Positions 46,739-57,144 of a stretch of DNA of 64,000 bases are shown piece by piece. Each line of letters begins with the position of its first letter. The first letter of the stretch is position 1. The stretch comes from Dichetophora obliterata (Eukaryota; Arthropoda; Insecta; Diptera; Sciomyzidae), in assembly GCA_963920525.1 (NCBI GenBank), contig OY986435.1, forward strand, positions 170,527,627 to 170,591,626. Direction: 5' to 3'. The position numbers and the translations under genes are program-made. The notes under the pieces are model-generated. The model did not search any database, was not told the origin of the DNA, and was given only the letters and a program-made list of their open reading frames with translations.

Positions 46739-47437
46739 CGATTACACTGTGCGCTTTTTTGTATATTTTTTCTCTGCATTTGATAATTTAAACGTTTTTC
46801 ACTTAATTTTGGTATAAGGAATCTCGTGGTGACACTGGCTTTACCACTTTACCGAACATTTTAGAACAAAGTTTTCTTTTTTAGGATATATCAAAAATTA
46901 CTCAAGATATGCACTCATTTTCATGTTGATAACTCTTGAACCATTAGGATTTTCATTTTGGTTTCTTGGTCAAAGTTCTTTATAAAGAACTATAAATGAA
47001 TATGAAAAAATAGCTTCCAGTGGATTTTATCGAGGGATTCTAACAAAAAGTCAAACGAAAAAAATTCGAACAACATTGCGTATGAGTAACATTTTTTGCT
47101 TTGAAGCGTTGAAAGCGGGCAATGCATATGTCGCTTATTAAAGGTTTAAAGACAATTTCAAATGATTTTTCATTATATATTTGTTCAACAAAGTTGTTGG
47201 CAAGAAAAATAAAAAGAAGTTTGCTGATAAAACGAAAATGAATAGCCTAATGGTTCAAGAGCTCTCAACATGCAAATGAGTGCATATCTGGACTGATTAA
47301 AAAAAAAATTTTTTTTTGCACTAAAGTCTTCGGTAAAGTGGCAAAACGAATGTTACCACGAGATTCCCCATATTTGAGTTAAGTGAAAAACGTTGAAATT
47401 ATTAAATACAGATTTTCGTGCCGCACACTGCTATCGG
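46739..47437. mobile_element. Foldback element with arms of about 200-250 bp
   Basis: Left arm 46739-46985 and right arm 47215-47437 are inverted copies. Shared words include CACTGTGCG/CGCACACTG at the ends, CGTTTTTCACTTAA, GGAATCTCGTGG, ATGCACTCAT and TTGAACCATTAGG. About 230 bp of unique AT-rich sequence lies between. No coding frame; superfamily unknown. Confidence 0.8.
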
Positions 47438-47479
47438 ACGGCTATCCAAATACAGATACAGATTGTTAATGTGTTTTGC

Positions 47480-47750
47480 CAAATAACTAGGGATGCAACA
47501 TCGTTCTTAAAAACGTTCACTAAATAATTATCGACTTTTAAAAACATCGGTTATAAGACCGATATATCGATGTTTTTCCGATGTTTTCATTTTTGTATTA
47601 GGCCTAGTATTGAGGTCGAAAAATGTAAATACCATTTTTATAGATAACATATTTTTTATTGGCACTCTATTATAAAATATGAAAGAAAGAATAATTTTTT
47701 ACAAAGTACGGACGTAGAAAAATTTACAAAAACAAAATTTTATTAATTAT
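47480..47750. repeat. ATCGATGTTTTT-rich segment, partner at 50400-50560
   Basis: GGGATGCAACATCG at 47489 and CGATATATCGATGTTTTTCC near 47555 resemble, partly inverted, GATATCGATGTTTTTCC, GAACATCGTTG and CGTTTGCATTCC between 50425 and 50555. They may be the two ends of one disrupted element enclosing 47490-50555. Weak evidence. Confidence 0.4.
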
Positions 47751-47751
47751 T

Positions 47752-48136
47752 AAAGTAAAAAATTTTTTTTGTATTAACATGTAAAACATATAACATAACA
47801 TATAAAACGAACTAAAAAGTATAAAATGATTTCTCCTAGAGTGGGGCTTTTAGTTGTCCTAAAAACGTGAGGCGCATGCTATAGAGAATAGTAAGGAGTG
47901 TTATTAACAATTGTAGTACGTCAGTGAACAACTGATTTCTTAACCCAGGTCCCTTGTCAGGATAAAGACCTTGCATTGATGGTGGATTCAAATTTCCTAA
48001 GGTTAGTGATGCAAGGTTAATATTTTTTATAGATGCGCCCCACTTTTTAGGAGAACTAAAAGCCCCACTCTAAGAGAAATTATTTTATACTTTTTAGTTC
48101 GTTTTAAAAACGTGTTATATTAAAAATTTTTTACTT
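47752..48136. mobile_element. MITE with long inverted arms
   Basis: Arms 47752-47880 and 48032-48136 are inverted copies sharing AAAACGAACTAAAAAGTATA, AGAGTGGGGCTTTTAGTT and GCGCATG/GATGCGC. The core is about 150 bp and non-coding. Target duplication not resolved. Confidence 0.78.
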
Positions 48137-48191
48137 AAATAATTATTTTCTGGTTTTTGGTCTTTGTCAAAAACTTAAAAAAGCCGAATTT

Positions 48192-48487
48192 TGAAAAATT
48201 CACCACTGAAGGTGACAAAAGAATTTGTTCAAGAAACCGAAATAGTTCTATAAATATTCAAAATTGAACAAAAAAAAAACCGGAAAAAATCCATTGACAT
48301 TGTTGAGGCTTGAATTCATAACCTCACGATTATAAAAGAAGCGCCCTGCGCTCTGAGCTACAGAACGCATTAGTAAAGATATTCTAAATAGCAATAAATC
48401 TAACTACTTTCTTATAAAATAAATAAAAAAATTTATTTAAACTACATATCACAATTTTTTTTCATCCTCAGTGGTGAATTTTTCACT
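48192..48487. mobile_element. Inverted-repeat element carrying a tRNA-like core
   Basis: GAAAAATTCACCACTGAAGG at 48193-48212 is matched inverted by TCCTCAGTGGTGAATTTTTC at 48465-48484. A minus-strand tRNA-like sequence (about 48302-48368) sits in the middle. A second partial end, AGTTGTGAATTTTT, follows at 48489. No coding frame. Confidence 0.65.
48302..48368 (-). ncRNA. tRNA-like sequence inside an inverted-repeat element
   Basis: Minus strand shows an A-box-like TAGCTCAGAGCGC (48360-48348) and a degraded B box GGTTATGAATTCAAGCC (48323-48307) in tRNA-like spacing. A proper cloverleaf is not evident. The sequence differs from the core at 41021, so the two are independent captures or long diverged. 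Confidence 0.5.
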
Positions 48488-48561
48488 TCAGTTGTGAATT
48501 TTTTAAATTTAAAAATGTCAATGAGCGTTTCAGTATTTTTGTTTGATTTTTAATATGTATG

Positions 48562-49396
48562 CAGGGATGGCCATGATTACAAATCACAATTACTGATTAT
48601 GATTACATGTATTCATATTTCACAGATTACTTGATTTTTCTAAATATTCAGAAAAAACACATTAAAAACCAAATTAAAATACTTTCAATTAAGTAATCAT
48701 GGTAAGTAATTACATGAAATTATAAAAAAAGTAATCATGCAAGGTGATTACATGATTTTTAAAAAAATCAAGTAATCGTAGCATGGAACTACATGATTTT
48801 TCAATAAATCAAGTAATCAGTAATCAGACCCAGCTTTCAGTGATTACAGATTACTTCTCGTCAGCCAAAAAATTCAAAATTTGTATGTAATTTTATTATT
48901 TCAGTAATTGCTATCTACCATAATAGTTTACCATAAATGCAATATTTTCTTCAGAAGCTATTAAAGTGATGTTATTGTTTGTTAGATTGGTTTTGTTAAA
49001 GAAGTGTAATTATAGTGCTCAGAAACCTTTTCTGTATTTTACTTGTCTCAGTTTTACAGTTGAACCATATATGAAAAAACAGATATAAAACAATATGTTA
49101 GTTAAAGAAATCTGCAATCAGCGATTGGTAAAGCCTGATTACTGATAAATTTTTTAATCAGAATAACTCATTCATTGCTGAAAAATGATTGATTACTTAA
49201 ATTAATCACTGATTACTTAAATTAATCACTGATTACTTTTGCATAATTACTGATTTTTTTTAAAAAGTCACTGAATACTTTAAAGTTATTAAGGATTTTT
49301 TTTAAGTAATCAAGTAATAAATTTGTATATAATTAATTGCAATCGGTAAATTTTTTATAATCATTACACGAAAGTAATCCCTACTGGCCAATCCTG
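48562..49396. mobile_element. hAT MITE with perfect 8-bp duplication
   Basis: 835 bp flanked by TATGTATG at 48554-48561 and 49397-49404. Termini are CAGGGATGGCCA and TGGCCAATCCTG (inverted, one mismatch). CAGGG-type ends with 8-bp duplications are hallmarks of the hAT superfamily. The interior is almost entirely variants of GATTACTTGATT and its complement AAGTAATCA on both strands, presumably amplified subterminal transposase-binding motifs. No transposase. Confidence 0.9.
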
Positions 49397-49439
49397 TATG
49401 TATGTATAAAATAATTTCGCATTTTAGCTCAACAAATAA

Positions 49440-50285
49440 ACGTACGGACAAGAAAATAAGATATTTTTGTGTTGTCATCCAGTTCTGAGCTAAATCGTCA
49501 CAGAAAATGGTTTTGTGCCTGTTATAGGACAGATTTATTTTACGTTTTTCGAAGCCGGTCACTGGACAGGTCTTTAGTGATGCTGCAGGTAGCAATTGAC
49601 CTCTGTTAAAGACAAAGCCATGTAAAAGTGACCGGTCGGCTTCATATATTCGTGGCAGAATTGGGACAGGTCCCTATCCCTTGGCTACATATAACATGGT
49701 AGGTTCAGAACCGGTTCCTTTTTCGTCAAAACAGGTCACCACTCTATTCTTCTGGACCGGTCACTGGTCACAAGGTGATGCAGCAGGTGGCAATTGACCC
49801 CTGTCAATGACAATGCCATGTGAAAGTGACCGGTCGGTTTCATATGTTGGTGGCGGAATAGGGACAGGTCCCTCCCTATTCCTTGGGAACCTATCACGTG
49901 ATAGGAAATATGACGACTTCGCTTATGTGTGCGTGTCAGTCACTCCGCTACGGAAAAATCAGTCAATCTTAAATGACTGATCCCGTGACAGCTCAAATGG
50001 ACTGCTGTCACAGGACAGGTCTGATACAACTCGTCGCGGAATAGGTTTTTGTGCCTGTTAAGTTACAGATTTCATTTTTTGTTTTTCGGGGCCGGTAACT
50101 AGACAGGTCTAAGGTGAAGTAGTAGGTTACAATTGACCCTATTACTGACAACGCCATATAAAAGTGACCAGTCGGTTTCATATGTTGGTAGCAGAGTTGG
50201 GACATGTCCCTAACCCTTGGGGACCTACCACGTGATTGGTTTAGAACCGGTTCCTTTCTCTATCTTGAAGTTACCAGGGTCGTTA
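49440..50285. repeat. GC-rich tandem array, three diverged units
   Basis: Three units share, in order, GGTCACTGGACAGGT, GATGCTGCAGGTAGCAATTG, AAAGTGACCGGTCGG, TTCATAT and GGGACAGGTCCCTA. Their starts are near 49552, 49752 and 50089, so spacing is about 200 and 337 bp, the latter with an insertion at 49936-50010. It is much richer in GC than its surroundings. Reading frames through it are short and not conserved. Origin unknown. Confidence 0.7.
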
Positions 50286-50559
50286 CCAGGGTCATAACTA
50301 TCTTGAAATAATAAATAAGGTAATATCATGATACAATCACCAGGTATGAATCGCGACTGCGCTGCAGAAGAGCCATCGTTCGTTGAATTTTTCGTTGAAA
50401 ATATATTACGCTAAAAATAAGCGAACGATATCGATGTTTTTCCTTTTCAGGCCGATGTATCGACGATGTACAGCTCATAAGAACATCGTTGTCAACATTG
50501 ATGTTTATGAACGATATATCGTCAATGACTATCAATGACTATCGTTTGCATTCCTACAA

Positions 50560-51084
50560 ATAACATAAATAGATTACTAAACTACGTAATAGTTACATTA
50601 AATACATGAACAAATTACTTTCCAAAAATATTCCAGAAACTCCCTGCAAGACCAGCTTCTGAATCCTGGACTATAATCACGTAACACGAAAAAAGCCAGA
50701 AAATTCTCAAACTGAATGGGCGCCGCTAAAAAACGTGAATTTGAAGAAGTACATAATGGATATTTCATATCAAGTTTCCTTTTTATATTTAAGTCATACA
50801 AAAACTTTTGAGCATAACATATTCTAATGTACAATTGTTTGCTTAATCCTAATATGCCATCAGATTTTAATAAAATTAGTCCTTGACCCCATATCGGCCT
50901 ACTTTATGAAGAATTTCCTAATTTTTTCTTTCGATTTTGAAATAGACACTTTACCTTCGCCTAGGTCGATTTTCGCAAAATTTAAATGTTGCAGGATTGT
51001 TAGCCATTTTATGAACTTTAGGAAAAATAAAAAAAAAATAGTCCAAATCGTATCAATTTTGTGTTAAGCCTACTTTTGGAAATA
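50560..51084 (+). other. slo: slo intron; nothing recognised
   Basis: AT-rich with no credible frame. Confidence 0.4.
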
Positions 51085-52015
51085 AATTTATCTATATACA
51101 TAAAAAACAAAACACTGTATGTCTGTCTGTGTGAAGCCTATAGACTCCAAAACTTCTGGACCGATTGATCTGAAATTTGAACAGTCGATTTGTTTCCGAT
51201 AGCAGATGGTTTAAAAAGAAAAAAATTTTTTGCCACACCCATTTTACCGCCCCAAAATCAATTAAAATGCTATATTTCTAGGCTAAAATTACTAGCTTAG
51301 TGGGTGTACTAAAAATAAAATAGTAATTTATTTTGTATGGTTACTGTCGGCAACTGTACTAAAAATGGGTTTCCACGTCCTTTTTACCGCTCACAAATTA
51401 ATAAAAATGCTATATATCGTACGTTTTTTATCGTATAAGGCTTAAATTTGCTAATTTAGTTTGTATGGTTACTATCGGTAATTACACTAAAAATGTGTGT
51501 CCACGCCCCCTTTTACCGCCCACAAACCAATGAAAATGCTTTATTTAATACGATTTTGGTCGTATAAGATTTAAATTTGGCAATTTTGTTTGCAAGGTTA
51601 CTGTCACCAACTGTACGAAAAATTTGTTTCTACGCCCCCTTTTTCCGCCCACAAATCAGTGAATATGTTATATTTCAAGCAGTTTTGGCCGTTTAGAACT
51701 AACATAAGGTTCTTAAGTTTGTATGATTACTTTCGGCAACTGTACTAAATAGGCGTTATCGCTGTGTAGCCACACCCAGTTTTGGAGAAATCATAGACTA
51801 CTGGGTCGATTTAGCTAAAATTTTGACTTACAAACAAACAACAAAAATGCTATATTTCGCACGGTTTTGATCGTATTAGACTAAAATTTTATAATTAAGT
51901 TCATATGGATACTTTCGGCAGCTATACTAAAAACGGTGAATATATTTGGCATTTTTTGACATTTTCGTATATGGCAGTAATGCAGTCTGTGGCAGAACAA
52001 CTTCTGCCGGGGAAT
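51085..52015 (+). mobile_element. DINE-1-like Helentron with tandem repeats
   Basis: Opens with TCTATATACATAAAAAACAA, then ATGTCTGTCTGTGTG and CTATAGACTCC... CTGGACCGATTGATC, the stereotyped 5' part of DINE-1/HINE elements. From about 51230 to 51930 a unit of about 120 bp repeats some five times, each with GTATGGTTACTGTCGG-, CACGCCCCCTTTTACCGCCCA- and AAAATGCTATATTTC-like words. It ends near 52010 in GCCGGGGAATATTAGT, a Helitron-like end. Non-autonomous. Confidence 0.75.
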
Positions 52016-52518
52016 ATTAGTTTTTTATGCAATTTAATTCACTTTGTTTTCTGCATGTTTCCAATGCCTTTAAAAACATAAATTTGATCATCGTCAACGT
52101 TTTTACATACTGCTGTTTGAAATGCCACTTGCCATCGGTTGGTTCGAAGAATTAGCTCAGACTTATAAGGGATATCATTGATTATCATCCTATAAACGAA
52201 AATATAACATCACAATTTTCGTATTTATGATCTTTTTTCCACCACTTATGGTATTGTTAAATGCACACTAAATGAACTCGTACTTAAAATGATCAGTGAA
52301 ATTGTTGTCGTGAACGAATCTGTGGAAAGGTTTAAAGGCAAAAAGGCATTTGACTCTGCATGTTTTGGAGAAATGCCAAACACTTGTTCTGTACAACATC
52401 ACCATGAATCACATCATTGCAACTATGCAGAAAACATAGTGAAGTTAAACTCAAGTAGAGGGAGATAATTTTATTGTGGAACCAAATTTGGGGAAAATTA
52501 TCATTTTTAATAGATTTA

Positions 52519-53820
52519 AAGGGTGTTTTTTATAGAGTGATACAACTTTGAGTTGGCATCACTGCTTTATTTGACCACCCATTTAACAGCTGATGGTTTC
52601 TGTTTAGTTTGCTTTGACATTTCATTATGGATGATTTACACTAAAGAACGCGTGCACATTTTGGAAATTTTTAATCAAAATAATGGTTCTGTTCGTCAAA
52701 CTTATCGTGCACTTCGTCTATTTTATGGCGTACATAATCGTCCTTCAGAGCTGCTAATTCGAAAAACAATAGATCGTTTTCGGACCACATTTACTATTAC
52801 TGATAATGTGCATCCCGTGAGATGCCGAACTGTGCGCACTGAAGAATCTGTAGCCGCTGTACAGGAAAGCATTGAAGATGATCCTAATCAATCAACTCGT
52901 CGCCGTTCTCAGCAACTGGGGTTGTATCCTTTCACTTTAAGGAAGATTTTACGAAAAGATCTTGGCTCAAAACCTTTCAAGATTCAACTTGTGCAGGAAT
53001 TAAAGCTAAACGACCATCGTATGCGCCACCAATTCGGCGAATGGGCTGAAGCACAAATTGATATTGATTTTGAATTTCCATGGAAAATTTTATTTTCCGA
53101 TGAAGCCCATTTTTGGTTGAATGGGTTACGTACCCATAAACAGAATTGTCGTATTTGGAGTGAGGAGAATCCACAAGCTTTTGTCGAAACACCATTGCAT
53201 CCACAGAAAATTACTGTTTGGTGCGCTTTATGGGCTGGCGGAGTCATTGGCCCATATGTCTTCAAAAACGATGATCGTCAGAATGTTACTGTCAATGGTG
53301 AACGGTATAGGAACATGATTAGAAGTTTTTTCGTACCTCAATTAGCTGACATTAATCTTGCTGATATGTGGTTCCAACTAGACGGAGCCACATGCCACAC
53401 AGTGGGCGCTACAATTGATTTACTCAAGGAAACTTTTGATGAAAAAATAATTTCACGAAATGGCCCAATTAATTGGCCCCCAAGATCGTGTGATTTAACC
53501 CTATTGGATTATTTTCTTTGGGGTTATGTAAACTCACTTTTCTACGTCGATAAACCACAAACAATTGAACACCTGGAAATCAACATTAGAAGAGTTATCG
53601 GCGAGGTACGGCCGCAAATGCTGCGAAAAAAATTGTGAAAATTGGTGTTCCAGATTGCACATTGTACGCGCCAGTCGTGGTAGCCACATGGCCAAAGTTG
53701 TATTTAAGCAATAATTTCATTAAATTTTCTATCCAATGAAGCCCATTTTATTGATATTAAAAATATATTACTATATTTTGTTTTGATTTAAACTTGTATC
53801 ACTCTCTAAAAAACACCCTT
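52519..53820 (+). mobile_element. rosa-type (DD41D) Tc1/mariner transposon
   Basis: A 1,302-bp element between TA dinucleotides (52517-52518 and 53821-53822). Terminal repeats AAGGGTGTTTTTTATAGAGT and, inverted, AAGGGTGTTTTTTAGAGAGT extend for about 28 bp with very few changes. It carries one transposase gene. The aspartate spacing DD41D fits the rosa group, described from the fruit fly Ceratitis rosa. The whole element is structurally complete. Confidence 0.92.
52631..53638 (+). CDS. DD41D Tc1/mariner transposase, C-terminus frameshifted
   Basis: Cut-and-paste transposase of 335 codons from the ATG at 52631 (MIYTKERVHILEIFNQNNGS). The frame is open further upstream to 52553, but this ATG starts the conserved helix-turn-helix. 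The N-terminus includes RQTYRALRLFYGVHNRPSEL; a linker with QSTRRRSQQLGL and TLRKILRKDLGSKPFKIQ follows. The catalytic aspartates are in ILFSDEAHFWLNG (residue 157), WFQLDGATCHT (251) and LLDYFLWGYV (293), with 41 residues between the last two. Near 53620-53640 an A-run and a nearby deletion shift the frame by one net base. The reading then stops, while the family-like end (ENWCSRL-, RASRG-type residues) continues in another frame to about 53714. The catalytic core is intact; the loss of about 25 C-terminal residues may disable it. Confidence 0.9.
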   Translation: MIYTKERVHILEIFNQNNGSVRQTYRALRLFYGVHNRPSELLIRKTIDRFRTTFTITDNVHPVRCRTVRTEESVAAVQESIEDDPNQSTRRRSQQLGLYPFTLRKILRKDLGSKPFKIQLVQELKLNDHRMRHQFGEWAEAQIDIDFEFPWKILFSDEAHFWLNGLRTHKQNCRIWSEENPQAFVETPLHPQKITVWCALWAGGVIGPYVFKNDDRQNVTVNGERYRNMIRSFFVPQLADINLADMWFQLDGATCHTVGATIDLLKETFDEKIISRNGPINWPPRSCDLTLLDYFLWGYVNSLFYVDKPQTIEHLEINIRRVIGEVRPQMLRKKL

Positions 53821-54268
53821 TACTTCACTTTGTTTTCTGCATATTTGAAATTATATCTTTCTTTATTATGTTATACGGATAAAGTTTTTGGTGCTTCTCT
53901 ACCACATGCAAAGTAAATGGTTTTTTGGATTAAAGCATGATAACATTTGGATTAAAACGTGTTATTCAAATAATTGCTCTTTAACACAACCGTTCATTAC
54001 AACAATTTTTAATTTACAAGCACGTAAATATTTTTCGTCATTGAGCCAACAACTTGGATCGATGGTTAGAAAGCTCATGAGATCTCCTGCATTCGAATAG
54101 TTTGCAATCAATGATGGTTTACTGTTGTTTGACGTAACGGAATCATCATGTGCAATTTCGAAACGTCGCTGATCATTCCTCGGAGCCACAGATGGCAAGG
54201 CATGTCAACGTTGACGATGATCAAATTTATGATTTTTAAGTCATTGTAAGCATGCAGAAAACAAAGTG

Positions 54269-55569
54269 TATTACTTTTATTTTTCCTAAAAGTAGGCTTA
54301 GCAAAAAAAATCGTTCTTCTTTTTAAAAATTATCCGATTTGGATATTTTTTATTTTGTGCATTTTCATCCTGTTCATCGTGGTCACTGCTTGCTCCTTTG
54401 TGTTTTTTCTTTTCAAATTTTCTGCAAATCAAAAAATTTAAAGTTGTTGGATGTCCATTGTTGCTACAGCGAGTTAATTATTTCCTATTATTTAATTTGG
54501 AATTATTACTAAAAGCGAATGTGAAAAAAAATCATATAAAGATGATAAAAAAACTTTGTGTCCTCTGCTCGTTTCGCTTTTACAATGGTGAAAAACGAGC
54601 CGAACATAAAGGAATTGTTGCCATTAAATAATTTTAAGGCTTACGAAATGTTATAGAGGTATTCACGGTGGGCAGCAATGCTTTTTAACATCCATATTGA
54701 GGAATATGGACCCAGTAACACATTTTGCTTTAAATGGAATAAGTGCATTCACTTGAGTTACGACTTGCGGGAATTATCGGTCAAGCAAGTCAAGTGAGTG
54801 GACTAAAAACTTTGTTTGCTTTACATTTGTCTTATTTTTTTAACTCTAGGGGGAATCTGCCCCTCCCTTCCCTCCTTGGTGACGCCCTTGGTACTTTTCG
54901 ACCTCTTCTATTTTAATTTCAGTCCATCGTGCCGTAACTGCAAACCTCTATAGTATTCATATTCATATTATTGTAAGTCGTTGTCTTGGATTTCTTGTTC
55001 TTTTTTTAATAAGAGCACTTTTGTTTCTCCTAACTTGCTTAAATGATATGGTATTATATTTAAATTTCTATGTGTATCTTCTTAATGTGCTGCTTTAGTT
55101 GCATATGCTTTGGCTATCTTATTAACATTATAAATAGTACGTAATATAAACTTGCCTTGCTCTCCTTTTAAAGCTTTTTAACTATATTTTTTATTAATTT
55201 TTGAACTTCCCAAACTTGAGTTGATTTTGTGTATTTGATTACTGTTTAAGTTATTAAGTTCTTTGGCTATATTTTAATTAAAATCATATTTTTCCCATTT
55301 ATTCCAAAATTGTATAATTTTTTGTACCTTGTTCGTTTGAGTACTACATTTGCTAAAAGATTTTTATGTGTCATCCATCAAAATCTAATGCTGCCCAAAC
55401 AACCAACACCTCTACCTGCCATTATTTTAATCTTCCGTTCCTTTGGTGTATTTGTATTAAAAGATCAACGTACACGCTTCACTAACACTAATGCAATGCC
55501 AAACAATGACTTTTATATAGTGTACAAAAACAATACTCAGCTGTGACAATGTTTGTGTGCTATGTATAT
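54269..55569 (+). other. slo: slo intron; nothing recognised
   Basis: AT-rich sequence with no supported gene. Frames at 54398 and 55310 show no motif. Confidence 0.4.
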
Positions 55570-56618
55570 TAGAGTAGCCGCCAAGTGTACTGGAGAAAAT
55601 GAAAATGCGAAAATTCAATGGAATCTTTACTTAAAGTGTGGCTTTGTACCCCAAACCAAACTGGTTAAAATTTCAGAGCGATCGGAATAAGCTTTATTGA
55701 GTCTAGCTGAGCTTTATTTTGACTAGTTTAATTTTTTTCTTGATATTTTAAAGAAAATCGCAAAAATCCAATTATAAAATAAACTGGTCATTTCAGCAAT
55801 TGAAAGGACTTTTACCTAGCTTCTATTAATCAATAGTGTCAATAGTGTTGTGCGTGTTATTAAATGTTTGAACACAAATGATCAAGAACTGGACCTATGG
55901 TTTTTATGCTTTACATGGACATTTTTACTCTCTGAGGTTTGCCATTGTCTCCAGAGAGGTGGCGACCGAATAGAAATATATAATTCAGTTGAAAAAACAT
56001 TCTGTCTGAGTTGGCGTTTGAACCGGGGTTCTTTTGCTTACGGGCCACGCACTCTACCAGTAGGCTATGGCCGCAACTAGTATTGCAATTATAAAAGTAT
56101 TGCAATTAAATCTAGTTAATATTTCTTATAAGACTATGAAAAATATACACAGAAAAAATTGAGTGATTACGTTGAAGAACCTAGCTACTATGCAATTTTT
56201 AGCTAAAAGTGGAATTTTTCAAAAATATCCAGTTTGGGTATATTAACAAAAATAATACTCAGAAATGCTAAATTAAAAAAAAAGTATCACTGCAAGTTAT
56301 GGCACAGTTTTTAGCTATTTTGTACAAAAAATTAAACAAACCAAAATTCTGAAGCAAAAGTTACAGATGTTCAAACTTGATTTTCTTCTTTTTTCAAATA
56401 TCCACTAGATTCAACTGGAATGCTGCTGTATTTAGGTTTTCACGATTTTTTTCTAAACATCAAGAAAAAGAATTAAATTAGTAAAAATTAAGCTCAACTA
56501 AGCACAATAAAGCTTGTTCCGATCGCTCTGTAAGTTTAACCTGTTTGGCTTGTGACACCGCACACTTTAGCTGAAGAGCCCATTGAATTTTTGAAAAAAG
56601 TTTTAAGTGGCCACTCTA
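55570..56618. mobile_element. Long-TIR element with a SINE inserted
   Basis: The left arm (55570-55760) and right arm (56430-56618) are inverted copies of about 190 bp. Shared words are TAGAGTRGCC at the tips, AAAATTCAATGG, TTAAAGTGTG, CAGAGCGATCGGAA and AAGCTTTATTG. Between them lie a complete SINE (55780-56074, minus) and AT-rich sequence. Non-coding; superfamily not assigned. Confidence 0.82.
55780..56074 (-). mobile_element. tRNA-derived SINE, full-length copy
   Basis: The minus strand starts GCGGCCATAGCCTACTGGTA (A box) with a clear B box CCGGTTCAAACGCC. The body has CACCTCTCTGG... AGAGAGTAAAAA and TTGTGTTCAAACATTTAATA, and the tail AAAAGTCCTTTC ends near AAATGACCAGTTTA. It is colinear with the copy at 18920-19220, both about 295-300 bp. 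Confidence 0.85.
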
Positions 56619-56935
56619 GTGGACATACATAAATCTATTATATATGTATATAAAAAAAAACTATAAAAATAACTAAAGACGTTATTTAATACAAAAAAAC
56701 CAACAACAAAAATGTAAAAACTTTTAATACAAATACATGTAAAAAAAAAACTACAAAATATATGGAAATAACACTCGCATATAAGCTTGCGACTTACGAA
56801 AGTAATACACATGTGCAAATATCATATTAAGAACACACATACTATTTATATATGAAAGTTTCTAAGTGAGACTGTTTGAAAATCTGCGTTGCTTATAACG
56901 GTTTTTTTCTACTCCCGACAACTTGCTCCACCAAG
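56619..56935 (+). other. slo: slo intron end
   Basis: AT-rich, ending in the pyrimidine tract and AG acceptor of the exon at 56936. Nothing else recognised. Confidence 0.6.
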
Positions 56936-57088
56936 GTTCATGAAGCTGATGCCTGCTTGGTGCTAGCCAATAAATATTGCCAAGATCCGGATGCCGAAGA
57001 TGCTGCCAACATAATGCGTGTGATTTCCATCAAGAACTATAGTGATGACATTCGTGTAATTATTCAGCTGATGCAGTATCACAATAAG
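56936..57088 (+). CDS. slo: slowpoke exon: central RCK1
   Basis: Constitutive exon of the BK channel, exactly 51 codons, beginning [20 protein letters not shown] and ending QLMQYHNK. It forms the central strand-helix units of the RCK1 domain. It contains the [19 protein letters not shown] stretch that I recall as nearly invariant from insects to mammals. The acceptor AG at 56934-56935 follows a clear pyrimidine-rich tract with a TTTTTTTCTACTCCC stretch; the donor is the non-consensus GTGCGC at 57089. It follows both alternative exons in phase 0 after a 12.4-kb intron and is separated from the next exon by an intron of only 56 nt. Confidence 0.97.
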
Positions 57089-57144
57089 GTGCGCTAGAAA
57101 AATCAACAACAAGCAAATATACAAAATATTTTCTTCTATTTCAG

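Larger units (their letters stand above)
52040..54268. mobile_element. Long-TIR element hosting a rosa-type mariner
   Basis: The left end CACTTTGTTTTCTGCATG (52040) is matched inverted at 54251-54268, and similarity continues inward for over 100 bp (AAATTTGATCATCGTCAACG at 52080 versus its complement at 54202-54222). Without the mariner inside (52519-53820) the element is about 925 bp. A further CACTTTGTTTTCTGCAT copy lies at 53826. No transposase of its own. Confidence 0.78.

Noticed and set aside
52977..53265. Minus-strand frames inside the DD41D transposase
   Set aside because: Antisense shadows of the transposase gene.
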